This document shows positions 36,663-45,987 of a stretch of DNA of 64,000 nt, one piece after another. The stretch covers positions 35,456 through 99,455 of the forward strand of contig CALVVU010000006.1 of assembly GCA_944363975.1 (NCBI GenBank), written 5' to 3'. Origin of the DNA: Candidatus Coprovivens excrementavium. Its GTDB lineage: Bacteria > Bacillota_I > Bacilli_A > RF39 > UBA660. Positions within the stretch are counted from its first letter, which is position 1, and every line of letters starts with the position of its first letter. Position numbers and translations under genes: made by a program. The notes beneath the pieces were generated by a model. It was not told where the DNA came from. It worked only from the letters and a program-made list of their open reading frames with translations, and ran no database searches.

Positions 36663-38363
36663 ATGGCTGAAAAAGAAATAAAGAAGAAAGAAAAAGCAAA
36701 AAAGAAACCTGAAAAGAAGAAAATCGAGAAAGAAGTTAAGCAAGTAAAAGAAACTAAGACTGTTCAAGTGAATGATGATTCAAAAGAAGTTAAAATAGAG
36801 AAGAAAAAAAGATTTTGGGATGAGATAAAAGCTTTCTTGATATTAGCTATTATAATAATTGTTGCTATTGTAGGTGGTTGGTATTGGTATACACATATCT
36901 ATACGGAAGATAAAAAACCAGCCGTTAAGGAAGAAAAAATTGTTGATCAGTATCAAGCATTTAAATATACAGTTGCCGATTCACATAATTTAGATGTTTT
37001 AAATAATAAATATTTAATCGAATATGATGATCATTATATTTATAAAGTCTTGGATATGAAGACTAATGTGTTATTCGATGGTGAAGAGGAGTATAGTTAT
37101 TATATTGAAGGTGAAGATGGAGCTTTTTATTTAATTAAAAATGATGAGGCTGAAAACGAAAATATTGTTACAATAAGCAAATTAGATGACAAAAAATTTA
37201 AAGAAGAGAAACAACTTATGGAATCAGCTGTTTATTATATTCCAATTATTTATGAGGATGAAAATGGGCACTATATTACTTTAGGATTTTCTGGAACAAA
37301 ATATTCTTATGATGAAGAAATGAACGAGAAAAATACAACTTATGTTTATAATTTAAATGGAAAAGAATATGAGTTAATTAATTATCAATTTGTTGGAGAT
37401 AAAAAGTTAACTGAACCTTTTGAAGCAATTATAACTTATGATAAAGAAAATATAATTGTTGGGACAAGTGAAACTTATGCAAATATGAGATATGGACTTC
37501 TTGATTTGGCAAATGGTAATACGATTATTAATCCTCAATATGAAGGTTTATATACTGATGGTGATAATTATATTGCTATAAAAAATAATAAAGCAGGAGT
37601 TATTACTGAAAAATTAAAGAAGATTGTTAATTTTGAATACGATTTTATAGCTAAATATGATGGTTATTATGTTGTTAGCAAGAATAATAAGATGGCAATT
37701 ATGAATAATGAATATGATTTGCTAACGGAATATGATTTTGACTATCAATCTAAAACAGATGGTTCTTTGTATAGTTATACTGATTGGAATACGATTGATT
37801 CATATAGAGTAAATGATAAATATGTTTTAATTACAAATAATCGTGAATTAGAAGATAATATTAAATATGAAAATAGTATTACTTATATAATTGATAAAAA
37901 TGGTCAATCTAAAAGTGTACAAGCTAATAAGTTCTCTGTTAATAAAGAAGATGGTTTGATATATGCTTATGATAATATAAATAGAAATGTTAGTATATAT
38001 GATTCTAATTTAGATGAAATGTATAAAATTAGTTTAAATAATTATGATTTTGCAGGTATTCCAGAAATAAGTTTAATAAATGGAAATACAATAGAAATAA
38101 AGTTAGATAGTTCGATATATTTTGATTATGAAGATGGTCATGAAATTGAAGATATCAAAGACTTTTCATTGTTAATTAATGGAATTACTGTAAATTATGA
38201 TAAACAGAATAAAGAAATGGTTTATTCCTCATCTTCTAAAGAAATAGCAAGAATTAATATTGATGTTAGTGAAGATAGTAATAACTATTTTATTGAATTG
38301 AATGATAAGGCTTTTTATTATAGTACAACAGAACAATATTTATATATTGAAAAAATAGACTAA
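36663..38363 (+). CDS. Anchored WG-repeat-like protein
   Basis: 566 residues: an extremely basic/acidic N-terminal tail (1-55, runs of Lys and Glu), one membrane helix (about 58-78, ending 'GGWYWYT'), and a long extracellular beta-repeat region. WG-like units are clear: 'MRYGLLDLANGNTIINPQYE', 'NKAGVITEKLKKIVNFEYDF' and 'NKMAIMNNEYDLLTEYDF'. These resemble KWG/WG repeats thought to form propeller-like sheets. GAGGTGG precedes the ATG. A similar gene follows at 38428, suggesting tandem duplication. Role unknown; probably cell-surface binding or sensing. Confidence 0.82.
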   Translation: MAEKEIKKKEKAKKKPEKKKIEKEVKQVKETKTVQVNDDSKEVKIEKKKRFWDEIKAFLILAIIIIVAIVGGWYWYTHIYTEDKKPAVKEEKIVDQYQAFKYTVADSHNLDVLNNKYLIEYDDHYIYKVLDMKTNVLFDGEEEYSYYIEGEDGAFYLIKNDEAENENIVTISKLDDKKFKEEKQLMESAVYYIPIIYEDENGHYITLGFSGTKYSYDEEMNEKNTTYVYNLNGKEYELINYQFVGDKKLTEPFEAIITYDKENIIVGTSETYANMRYGLLDLANGNTIINPQYEGLYTDGDNYIAIKNNKAGVITEKLKKIVNFEYDFIAKYDGYYVVSKNNKMAIMNNEYDLLTEYDFDYQSKTDGSLYSYTDWNTIDSYRVNDKYVLITNNRELEDNIKYENSITYIIDKNGQSKSVQANKFSVNKEDGLIYAYDNINRNVSIYDSNLDEMYKISLNNYDFAGIPEISLINGNTIEIKLDSSIYFDYEDGHEIEDIKDFSLLINGITVNYDKQNKEMVYSSSSKEIARINIDVSEDSNNYFIELNDKAFYYSTTEQYLYIEKID

Positions 38364-38388
38364 TGTTTTAAGACATTGTCTTTTTTTT
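38357..38388 (+). terminator. Probable terminator after the first WG-repeat gene
   Basis: AGAC-TAATG and CATTGTCT pair with one bulge, followed by a T-run. The left arm begins in the last codons. Confidence 0.6.
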
Positions 38389-38400
38389 ATTTATTGTTTT

Positions 38401-38409
38401 TGATATAAT
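38401..38409 (+). promoter_or_regulatory. Extended -10 promoter of the second WG-repeat gene
   Basis: TGATATAAT lies 18 bases before the ATG. Confidence 0.6.
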
Positions 38410-38427
38410 TTTGATGAAGTGATAAAA

Positions 38428-39882
38428 ATGGATAAAGAAAAAATTAATCAAATGTTTGTTGTAGTAGTAATAATGACATTACTTATATTGGTAATAGCAT
38501 TTATTATTTCGACATTAGTAACGAGTAAGACGGAAGATGAAAATAAATTACAAGTTAAGTATAATCAAATATATTCTTCTGATTATACTTTAAGAGCTAT
38601 TGATAGTAATTATTTTATTGGGTCTTATGAGGAAAATAGAATTAGTGTAATTATAAATAATGAAGGACATGAAGTATATAAAAGTACTAATAATATTTAT
38701 TATGAAGGAATATATAAAACTAAACATGATGAATATATTATATATAATAATTTGGATAATAAGTTGAATGTTTATCTTTTTGATGGTAAGGAGATAAGAA
38801 CTTTATATGAATTAGATAATGTTTCATATGTAAAACCAGTTATATATAAAAATCTTTCTCAAGAATATATTAGATGCTTTGTAAGTATGATTGATGATGA
38901 TTTATATATTTATAATCTAGATGAAATAGAAATGAATGTTATAAACGATGCTTCTTTAGTCGGTGATCAAATTATAGATGGTATTTATTATATAAATAAT
39001 GAAAATAATTTAGTAGTTAGAAATAAAGATGGATTGATGGGAGTAGTTGATTTAAAAGGTGAAACAATAATTGATTATAAATATGAAAATATTGTAAATA
39101 CGAGTAATAATTCTTTTATTATTTCACAAGATGGTAAGTATGGCATAATTAATGATAAAGAAGAAAAGTTGATTAAAACAAATTATAAAGCAATATATGA
39201 TTTTAATGATTATTTTGTTATTGTCAATTCGAAGAATAAGATGGCTTTATATAATAGTGATTATGATAATTTAACAGGATTTAAAATGAATTATGATAGT
39301 TTAATCCCTTTTAATTTAAGAAGTAGTGTTAGAAGTGTTTCTTTATATAAGGTTAATGGTAAGGTAGTTGTTGTTAATAATTATTTAGAAGATGTTAATA
39401 AAACAGAATATGATAATCATGATTTTTATGTTATAAATGATAAAGAAATTCAAAAAACTATTGAAGAAGTAGGATTTGGTTGTGAAAGTGTTGTTTATAC
39501 TTATGATAGTAATTATGAACTAAGTATTTATGATAATTATTTTGAAGTTATAATTGAATATAAAATAAATGATGCTGAAAAAATTAATAATGTTTTATTA
39601 GTTGCTAATAATCTTTATCAAATAATATATGAAGATGTTAATGGTCAAGTAAAAACAGTTTATATTAATGATCAAGGTGAAGAAGAGGACATGAATTTAG
39701 GAGAGAATATTTTTTATAATAATATATATAGTGAATTTAAAGATAAGAATGATAATGGATGGAAACTTACTATGTATGATCAAAATCTAAATATTTTAGA
39801 TACGTTGGAAGGTTTATATATATATAAAATTGATGAATATGTTATTGTAGATAATAGCATTTATAAAATAGTTGTGATGTGA
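38428..39882 (+). CDS. Anchored WG-repeat-like protein (second copy)
   Basis: 484 residues from ATG 38428 (GAAGTGAT upstream; an in-frame GTG at 38419 lies inside that site). One N-terminal membrane helix (about 9-31), then an extracellular repeat region with units such as 'DGLMGVVDLKGETIIDYKYE', 'DGKYGIINDKEEKLIKTNYK' and 'NKMALYNSDYDNLTGFKM'. The order and spacing of units match the protein at 36663, so the two are probably paralogues. It lacks the long charged cytosolic tail of that protein. Function unknown. Confidence 0.82.
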   Translation: MDKEKINQMFVVVVIMTLLILVIAFIISTLVTSKTEDENKLQVKYNQIYSSDYTLRAIDSNYFIGSYEENRISVIINNEGHEVYKSTNNIYYEGIYKTKHDEYIIYNNLDNKLNVYLFDGKEIRTLYELDNVSYVKPVIYKNLSQEYIRCFVSMIDDDLYIYNLDEIEMNVINDASLVGDQIIDGIYYINNENNLVVRNKDGLMGVVDLKGETIIDYKYENIVNTSNNSFIISQDGKYGIINDKEEKLIKTNYKAIYDFNDYFVIVNSKNKMALYNSDYDNLTGFKMNYDSLIPFNLRSSVRSVSLYKVNGKVVVVNNYLEDVNKTEYDNHDFYVINDKEIQKTIEEVGFGCESVVYTYDSNYELSIYDNYFEVIIEYKINDAEKINNVLLVANNLYQIIYEDVNGQVKTVYINDQGEEEDMNLGENIFYNNIYSEFKDKNDNGWKLTMYDQNLNILDTLEGLYIYKIDEYVIVDNSIYKIVVM

Positions 39883-39890
39883 AAATGATA

Positions 39891-39899
39891 TGGTATAAT
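39891..39899 (+). promoter_or_regulatory. Extended -10 promoter of the gene at 39924
   Basis: TGGTATAAT lies 24 bases before the ATG; GGAGGAGG follows at 39907-39914. Confidence 0.6.
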
Positions 39900-39923
39900 T
39901 AAAATAGGAGGAGGAGATTTGCA

Positions 39924-40460
39924 ATGAGTAAAATAAGAATGAATACAGGTTTAGCTTCTATTATTCTTGTGGCTTCAATATTTGCTGGATGGCAAGGAAT
40001 GTTATTAGCTATTATATTATTATTTGCTTTCTGTGATGTTGAAGATACTGTAAAAAATGTTGCAATTAGTGTAATAACTTTCTATGTTGGTTATACAATT
40101 GTATCTGTAGGATGGGATATTATAGTAGCTGTAGTTAATGCTATAATTAATGCCGTTTCTGGTTTTGCAGAGTTATTTAATACTTATGTTGATCCTATTG
40201 ATTATATAAGTGTAACAAAGATAGTAGCACCAGTTAGTTATTTAATGGATATTGCAGATGATGTTGTATCTATTATGTTAACATTAGCTCAAATTACTTT
40301 TGTTATTGCTATATTAAGTGGTAAACCAGCTAAGAAAAATGCTTTAACAGATAAAATTCAAGAATATGTAAATAAAGCTATTAATTATGTAACTGGTAGT
40401 ATAAATCAACAACAAAATAATCAACAGCAAAATGTTAATACTACACCAATGAATCAATAA
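39924..40460 (+). CDS. Polytopic membrane protein, unknown function
   Basis: 178 residues with about four membrane helices ('GLASIILVASIFAGWQGMLL', 'VAISVITFYVGYTIVSVGWD', and two more up to about 135) and a cytosolic or external Gln/Asn-rich tail ('NQQQNNQQQNVNTTP'). A strong AGGAGGAGG site precedes the ATG, which suggests high expression. The family is not recognised. It lies between the WG-repeat genes and the SpoIVB-type protease, each with its own promoter. Confidence 0.8.
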   Translation: MSKIRMNTGLASIILVASIFAGWQGMLLAIILLFAFCDVEDTVKNVAISVITFYVGYTIVSVGWDIIVAVVNAIINAVSGFAELFNTYVDPIDYISVTKIVAPVSYLMDIADDVVSIMLTLAQITFVIAILSGKPAKKNALTDKIQEYVNKAINYVTGSINQQQNNQQQNVNTTPMNQ

Positions 40461-40490
40461 AAAAGCAATTACCAATTATTGCTTTTTTAT
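40461..40490 (+). terminator. Terminator after the gene at 39924
   Basis: AAAAGCAAT and ATTGCTTTT pair around an eight-base loop, followed by more T. Confidence 0.85.
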
Positions 40491-40530
40491 TTTGAAATTA
40501 AATGGATATTATAATAGTAGTGGTGATATT

Positions 40531-41493
40531 ATGAAGAAATTGTTGTGGTTTATATTATTGTTATTTCCTTTATGGGTATTAGCTTATAGTGAATATATCA
40601 TTCCTGGTGGTGATACTTTAGGAATTGAAGTTAATAGTAAAGGTGTTATGATAGTGGGATTTTATAAAGTTAATGGAACTTATATAAATAAGAATTTAAA
40701 AGTAGGAGATAAAATATTAGAAGTAAATAATATAAAAGTAAAAAGTACGAATGATTTAGTAAATTTAATAGAAGAAAATATGAAGAATAAAAAAGTAGAA
40801 ATAACTTATGAAAGAAATAATAAAAAATACAATACAGAGTTAATGTTGGATTTAGTAGATGGATCATATAGAACGGGATTATATGTTAAAGGAAGTATTT
40901 TAGGTATTGGGACGTTATCTTATATTGATCCAGAGACAGGAATATACGGTGTACTTGGTCATGCTTTAAATTTAACTAATACAAATCAATTAGTTGATAT
41001 TAGAACAGGATATAGTTATGAAGCAGAAGTTACTAGTTTTACTAGAAGTGTAAATGGTAGCCCTGGTAGTAAAAATGCCAATATTGATAAAAATAATTTA
41101 TTTGGGACAATTGAAATAAATAGTAACTATGGTATTTTTGGTAAAGTTAAAAATATTAGTGAACGTAAACCTATGAAAGTAGGTACTTTGGATGAAGTTA
41201 AATTAGGTAAAGCATTTATTTATACAACAAATGAAGATAATGAGGTTTTAAAATATGAGATAAAAATTTTAGATATTGATAAAGATAATTATGATAAGAA
41301 TATTTATTTTGAAATTGTGGATCGTAATCTTTTGAAAATGAGTGGAGGAATAGTTCAAGGAATGAGTGGATCACCTATTATTCAGGACGATTTAATTATT
41401 GGAGCTGTAACGAGAGTATTAGTAGATGAAGTTAATCGTGGTTATGGTATAAGTGTGGTTACGATGTTAGAAGAGGGAGATAAATTACAATAA
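40531..41493 (+). CDS. SpoIVB-type serine protease (S55) with PDZ domain
   Basis: Secreted protease family known from sporulation, where SpoIVB crosses the inner forespore membrane and triggers the SpoIVFA/SpoIVFB complex that matures sigma-K. 320 residues from ATG 40531 (GTGGTGAT upstream). Signal peptide or anchor 1-18; PDZ domain about 30-105 ('NLKVGDKILEVNNIKV'); S55 domain from about 115. A full candidate triad is visible: His144 in 'GVLGHAL', Asp264 in 'FEIVDRNLL', and Ser279 in 'SGGIVQGMSGSPII'. It is about 100 residues shorter than Bacillus SpoIVB. No other sporulation gene is seen in this window. Confidence 0.88.
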   Translation: MKKLLWFILLLFPLWVLAYSEYIIPGGDTLGIEVNSKGVMIVGFYKVNGTYINKNLKVGDKILEVNNIKVKSTNDLVNLIEENMKNKKVEITYERNNKKYNTELMLDLVDGSYRTGLYVKGSILGIGTLSYIDPETGIYGVLGHALNLTNTNQLVDIRTGYSYEAEVTSFTRSVNGSPGSKNANIDKNNLFGTIEINSNYGIFGKVKNISERKPMKVGTLDEVKLGKAFIYTTNEDNEVLKYEIKILDIDKDNYDKNIYFEIVDRNLLKMSGGIVQGMSGSPIIQDDLIIGAVTRVLVDEVNRGYGISVVTMLEEGDKLQ

Positions 41494-41518
41494 GACTTTA
41501 CATTAAAAGTCTTTTTTT
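41492..41518 (+). terminator. Terminator after the SpoIVB-type gene
   Basis: AAGACTTT and AAAGTCTT are followed by TTTTT. The left arm overlaps the stop codon. Confidence 0.8.
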
Positions 41519-41579
41519 ATTGGAGATTTATTGCAAGAGTTATAGTTCTTTGTTATTATCTAAAATAGGAGTAGGTAGT

Positions 41580-43055
41580 ATGAAGAAGAGAAATATTTTT
41601 AGGTTATGTTTTTTATCATTAATTATAATATTTGGTATTCTTTCTTTAATATCGTATAGAGTTAGTTATAGTAATACGATTAGTACTACAGATATCCAAA
41701 ATAGTAAAAAGGTTTTAGATGATGAAGAAGCTTGGGAATTCTTAGATGGTGCTGAAATGATAGATGATGATGTTATTGAAAGTATTGATGCTGATGTTGA
41801 CTTCAATAAGATTATTGTTGCGGATGAAAATGATGAGGAAGATCCTGATAGAATAGTAAAGTTAAATAATGCTAATAAGGGAGTTGCTAAGCCTTCTTCA
41901 GCTAAGAATGCAGTAAAAAAATATGAAACTAATGAAACTAGTTTAGGTATTGATGTTTCTACTTGGCAAGGTAATATAAATTGGAAAAAAGTTAAACAAT
42001 CTGGTGTATCTTTTGCAATGATAAGAGTTGGATTTAGAAGATTAGATGCTGGAACAATAGTAATGGATAATAAATTCTTGAATAATATTAAAGGAGCTAT
42101 TGCTAATAATATAAATGTAGGGGTTTATTTCTTTTCGATGGCTCGTAATAGTACAGAAGCTTTGGAGGAAGCTAAATGGGTAGCTAATGTTATCAAAGAT
42201 TATGATATTACTTATCCAGTAGCTATAGATATTGAAATTTTTAATCGGAATAGATTGAAAGGTGTTAGTTATTCGACGATGACTAATAATGCTTTAGTTT
42301 TTTGCAAGTATATAAAAAGCAAAGGATATACTCCAATGATATATAGTTATGCAAATGCTTTTACAAAGTATTTTGATACAGCTAAATTTAGTGGTCAAAG
42401 AATTTGGTTAGCACAATATAATGATAAAGTTACATATAAGGGTAACTATCATATGTGGCAATATACAAGTAGTGGAAGTGTTCCAGGTATTAGTGGACGA
42501 GTAGATATGAATGTTGCTTATTTTAGTGTTACAAATGATGTAACTAAAGCGTCAACAGTTAATGGAATAACTAATACAGGTAATTTGGAAAAAGTAAATT
42601 TTAAAGATATGAATATGAAGACATCTTTAACTAAGGAAGTTACTTTAAGAAGTAGTCCATATACAACTTTACCTAATAAAGCTGGTACTTTGGAAAAGGG
42701 AACATCTATTACGATAACAGGAATGAGTGATAAATATATTCGTATATTATATAATGGAAATACGTTTTATATAAATGATGTAAATTGTTTTATTATGAAT
42801 TTAGAACAAGTAGAATTTAATGAGGTTGATATGGACGTTAGATGTGATAAAGAGGTAACTTTATTATATAAACCTTATACATTCTTAAATAATAATGAAT
42901 ATAAGAAAATAGCGGTGAACGAGAATTTACGGATTGTTGGTGTTAATACAGAATTTGTTAAGATTTTATATAATGATGAATATTATTATATAAATGATGT
43001 AAATTTTTATACAGTTTTAAATGATAATATATACAATGGATCGTCTGGTAGTTAA
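41580..43055 (+). CDS. GH25 lysozyme with two SH3-like repeats
   Basis: Muramidase that cuts peptidoglycan glycan strands. 491 residues from ATG 41580 (ATAGGAGTAGGT upstream). N-terminal membrane segment (about 7-27), acidic linker to about 115, and a GH25 domain with 'LGIDVSTWQGNINWKKVK' and the catalytic region 'YPVAIDIEIFNRN'; 'IWLAQYND' and 'YHMWQYTSSGSVPGI' close the barrel. Two C-terminal repeats share 'EVTLRSSPYTTLPNKAG' and 'EVTLLYKPYTFLNNNEY', each ending 'YINDVN', and look like SH3-type wall-binding units. It is anchored at the outer face of the membrane. Confidence 0.93.
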   Translation: MKKRNIFRLCFLSLIIIFGILSLISYRVSYSNTISTTDIQNSKKVLDDEEAWEFLDGAEMIDDDVIESIDADVDFNKIIVADENDEEDPDRIVKLNNANKGVAKPSSAKNAVKKYETNETSLGIDVSTWQGNINWKKVKQSGVSFAMIRVGFRRLDAGTIVMDNKFLNNIKGAIANNINVGVYFFSMARNSTEALEEAKWVANVIKDYDITYPVAIDIEIFNRNRLKGVSYSTMTNNALVFCKYIKSKGYTPMIYSYANAFTKYFDTAKFSGQRIWLAQYNDKVTYKGNYHMWQYTSSGSVPGISGRVDMNVAYFSVTNDVTKASTVNGITNTGNLEKVNFKDMNMKTSLTKEVTLRSSPYTTLPNKAGTLEKGTSITITGMSDKYIRILYNGNTFYINDVNCFIMNLEQVEFNEVDMDVRCDKEVTLLYKPYTFLNNNEYKKIAVNENLRIVGVNTEFVKILYNDEYYYINDVNFYTVLNDNIYNGSSGS

Positions 43056-43082
43056 TGTTAAGCTGAGCTTAACATTTTCTTT
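43054..43082 (+). terminator. Terminator overlapping the GH25 stop codon
   Basis: A perfect ten-base stem, AATGTTAAGC with GCTTAACATT, and loop TGA, followed by TTCTTTT. Confidence 0.85.
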
Positions 43083-43149
43083 TGAAGAGATATTTTTGCT
43101 AATTTACATAAATTATGGTATTATATACCCCGAAATGAAGGGGGTTAAT

Positions 43150-44448
43150 ATGGAAAAAAGAAAGACGGTTTTAGCTTCTGTTGAGGAGTTTTGTAATGAA
43201 TGTCGTAATAATTTATTTCAAATACGACAACGATATGAGAAATTAAAAGCTAATTTAGAATTTGATTATCGCAATGGTAAGGTATCACCTAAGGATTATG
43301 AGAAATTTAAAAATGTTAAAATTGACGAATATGTTTCTTCAAACTATACATTATCTTTAAGTGAAGTTAATTATGTAAAAAAATATGCATTATTAAATAG
43401 TAATGGTGAAATAATGGCTTCTTTGATAGATAAAAAGTATTTAGATTATTTGGATAATTTAAAAGTATTATATGCATCTGTTAGAACATTTAGTTTTTTT
43501 GGTAGTTTTTCTTTAGATGATCGAAAAAGTTTGTTTAAAGATGAATTGCAAAAAGATTTTGATGAGAAAGTTTCTGCTTTAAGAGATGGTGAAGATAAAA
43601 GAAGAGAAGAATTAAAGGTTGAATTGGTAAAAAGAAATGCGATTGTTGATCGCTGTAATGAAGAACAATTTTATAGTTGTTTAGAAAGATTTTATGGTAT
43701 TGATTATAACTACTATGCTTGGTTCAAAAAAATGGCTTTGAAGGACGAGTTTGATAATGGTTTCGTTTTTGCGGAACATGTTGATGTTGCAGCTGATGTA
43801 GTTATTAAAAAGAGCGAATTGTGTGAAGTTGAAAACGAAAAAAGAGCTTTGGAAGAAGAATTGCATCAAGGTATTAACTTATATCATTCCTTTGTAGAAA
43901 GTATTATAAATTATCATGGTTTAAAGGAAACAAGAAATTTATCTTGGGAGTTTTGGAAGAAAAAAGATAATTTTTATGATGTTTTTAGAGAATTGTTTGG
44001 AATACCTGGTGTTATTAAATATTTTAAAACTTTTAATTCTATAGATGATGATATTATCCATATAGATGAATGTTATAAAACGTATATTGATAAGGTTTAT
44101 AATGGAAATGTTTCTGGAGTTGATAAACATTCTTTTGTGAAAACTTTATTTGAGAATGTTTTAAATTATTTTAAAGAGCATCTTGCTGAATTAAAGATGA
44201 AGATTGATGAGTGCAATGAGAAAATCGATGTTATTTCAAAAGGTCTTGATGGTGCTTCTCAACATTCATTAGAAGAAGCCCAACTACAAAGAGATATTTA
44301 TTTAAATTTGGATTCTTTTAATGATTTAAGATTACCTGGAATTCTTGATGAGGATTTAACTAGTATATATGAAGATTTAAAAGAAATAGTGTGTAGAGAA
44401 CATAGTATGGTGTGTTCTGCTGATACGGCAGTAAGAAAGACTAAATAA
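43150..44448 (+). CDS. Large coiled-coil cytosolic protein, unknown function
   Basis: 432 residues from ATG 43150 (GAAGGGGGTTAAT upstream). No membrane segment. Long helical stretches with heptad-like patterns at about 130-165 ('DELQKDFDEKVSALRDGEDK'), 225-250 ('SELCEVENEKRALEEELHQG') and 340-370. Eight or nine cysteines are scattered. The sequence does not match a family I know. It starts a block of mostly unknown genes that runs to 51763. Confidence 0.75.
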   Translation: MEKRKTVLASVEEFCNECRNNLFQIRQRYEKLKANLEFDYRNGKVSPKDYEKFKNVKIDEYVSSNYTLSLSEVNYVKKYALLNSNGEIMASLIDKKYLDYLDNLKVLYASVRTFSFFGSFSLDDRKSLFKDELQKDFDEKVSALRDGEDKRREELKVELVKRNAIVDRCNEEQFYSCLERFYGIDYNYYAWFKKMALKDEFDNGFVFAEHVDVAADVVIKKSELCEVENEKRALEEELHQGINLYHSFVESIINYHGLKETRNLSWEFWKKKDNFYDVFRELFGIPGVIKYFKTFNSIDDDIIHIDECYKTYIDKVYNGNVSGVDKHSFVKTLFENVLNYFKEHLAELKMKIDECNEKIDVISKGLDGASQHSLEEAQLQRDIYLNLDSFNDLRLPGILDEDLTSIYEDLKEIVCREHSMVCSADTAVRKTK

Positions 44449-44468
44449 ATATTTAGTCTCTTTTTTTT
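44438..44468 (+). terminator. Terminator formed by the end of the gene at 43150
   Basis: AGACTAAAT (coding) and ATTTAGTCT (44451-44459) are followed by eight T. The stop codon is at the base of the loop. Confidence 0.85.
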
Positions 44469-44496
44469 GTTAAAATATATTAACTTATGATATAAT
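44467..44496 (+). promoter_or_regulatory. Promoter of the gene at 44521
   Basis: TTGTTA (44467-44472) at the end of the terminator T-run, an 18-base spacer, and TATAAT (44491-44496) with TGA just before it. Confidence 0.65.
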
Positions 44497-44520
44497 TTTT
44501 ATAGTATAGGAGAATAGCAA

Positions 44521-45591
44521 ATGAATAAATCAAGAGTTAAGAAAAGTATGAAATTTTTATTTTTTATTTTGATTATTTGTCTAGTTGTATTTGGTGGATA
44601 TTATTTTATAACGGGTAAGAGTAATCCAATATCTGATTTAATAGATAATATTACTAATGAAAAAGCAGAGATTCTTGATAATTATAACGGAATATATGTA
44701 TCATATGATGATTTAAATGGTTCGAATTTTGTATTTAGAGGATGTTCTGTATCGAAAATAGCCAATTATATATTAATAATGGATGAAGATTATTATTTAT
44801 ATCGTAGTTCTTGTATGGGAACTTTTCTAAAAGGAGAAGGTAAGACTAGTGAATTAAAAATAAGTACTGATGAGACTGCTGAAACATATCGAATAGATTA
44901 TGATGATCGTACGTTTGTTAAAGATTCTTCTGTTTTAGAGATAGTTCCGGGTATTGAAAAATTAAAATTGATTACTGCTATTCAACCTGATACTTATCAA
45001 TTATTATTAAAAGAAACAGAACAAGAAGGATATTATTATGATTTAGATGGAGTAAAAATTGATGGTCTTTCATCTAATTTAGCAATGGATTTTAAGCGAA
45101 ATTCTTTAGATGGTTCATATAGCTTAGGGATTAGGGATATAGGAAGTGAATATTATTTATATAGTTATTCTTTGAAAAACTTGGATTATTTACCAGATTT
45201 ATACGCTTTTGGAAAAAACTTAGTTATAATAGAAAAGAATATGAATTCGGATGATACAAGATATGCGTATAGATTTAAAGTCTTGACTAAGGATGGGATA
45301 ACGTATAATTCTGATAATATGTTTCCTATTATTATAGATAATGTTTCATTAGCAACTGAAAATAGTGTTTATATTACTTTTGACCAATCAACACGTAATT
45401 TTAAAATGTTAGTTGGTTATGATAAGAAATTTTGTGACGAAAATTATACAGAAGAAAATAAAGATGAGATTGCCTATTATGAGTTTACGATTAGTTATTT
45501 ATATAATCAATCGACATTTACTAAACCAGAGTTTTCAAAGATAGGTTATAAATCTGAAGGTTGTAATTACGTAAATAAAATATTGGAGTGA
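44521..45591 (+). CDS. Anchored extracellular beta-rich protein, unknown function
   Basis: 356 residues: a basic N-terminus, one membrane helix (about 11-31), and an ectodomain rich in Tyr, Asp and short beta strands. Cysteines lie in 'FVFRGCSVSK', 'YRSSCMGTF', 'KKFCDENY' and 'KSEGCNYVNK', so two disulfides are possible. There are no clear WG repeats. ATAGGAGAATAGC precedes the ATG. It is probably co-transcribed with the small membrane gene at 45597, which starts six bases after its stop. Confidence 0.78.
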   Translation: MNKSRVKKSMKFLFFILIICLVVFGGYYFITGKSNPISDLIDNITNEKAEILDNYNGIYVSYDDLNGSNFVFRGCSVSKIANYILIMDEDYYLYRSSCMGTFLKGEGKTSELKISTDETAETYRIDYDDRTFVKDSSVLEIVPGIEKLKLITAIQPDTYQLLLKETEQEGYYYDLDGVKIDGLSSNLAMDFKRNSLDGSYSLGIRDIGSEYYLYSYSLKNLDYLPDLYAFGKNLVIIEKNMNSDDTRYAYRFKVLTKDGITYNSDNMFPIIIDNVSLATENSVYITFDQSTRNFKMLVGYDKKFCDENYTEENKDEIAYYEFTISYLYNQSTFTKPEFSKIGYKSEGCNYVNKILE

Positions 45592-45596
45592 TAAAG

Positions 45597-45911
45597 ATGA
45601 TAGAAGGTATTGTAACTATTGCGGGATTATGTTTTACTTTTTTACCGGTTTTAATATATGTTAATTATTTATTGACACACGTAAGTAAGAAGACGAGATT
45701 TGATTACCATTTAGAATTAGTTAAAGATAAAAAGGGACGTTTTGGGATTGGTATCGCTTATTTAGAAAGAATATTCTTTGGAATAGTGGTTTGTTTTTTT
45801 GGAATATTAATGAGTGAGTTTTTTGCAAATGAAATTGTTTTTCAAATATTAGTAATAAGTTTAATTTTATACGTAATTTTGAAATATTTTGATGAAAAAA
45901 ACGAAAAATAA
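45597..45911 (+). CDS. Small two-helix membrane protein
   Basis: 104 residues with an N-terminal membrane helix (about 3-23), a cytosolic loop with 'HVSKKTRFDYHLELVKDKKG', and a second helix pair near the C-terminus ('IFFGIVVCFFGILMSEFFAN', 'FQILVISLILYVILKYF'). ATG 45597 has GGAGTGAT upstream; a GTG at 45588 overlaps the previous gene and the site. The family is unknown. Confidence 0.7.
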   Translation: MIEGIVTIAGLCFTFLPVLIYVNYLLTHVSKKTRFDYHLELVKDKKGRFGIGIAYLERIFFGIVVCFFGILMSEFFANEIVFQILVISLILYVILKYFDEKNEK

Positions 45912-45914
45912 AGA

Positions 45915-45937
45915 AAAGAAGATGATATCTTCTTTTT
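45915..45937 (+). terminator. Terminator after the gene at 45597
   Basis: AAAGAAGAT and ATCTTCTTT pair around GAT, followed by TT. Confidence 0.75.
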
Positions 45938-45941
45938 AATG

Positions 45942-45950
45942 TGTTATAAT
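45942..45950 (+). promoter_or_regulatory. Extended -10 promoter of the 45988-48501 group
   Basis: TGTTATAAT lies 37 bases before the ATG at 45988. Confidence 0.6.
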
Positions 45951-45987
45951 TTTGCTATAGTATGGTATATGATATGGAATGATATAA

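Noticed and set aside
44521..45591. Membership of the gene at 44521 in the Cys-Trp-Cys ectodomain family
   Set aside because: It has a C-terminal Cys and an anchor, but the Trp motif and the order of segments do not match the three members.
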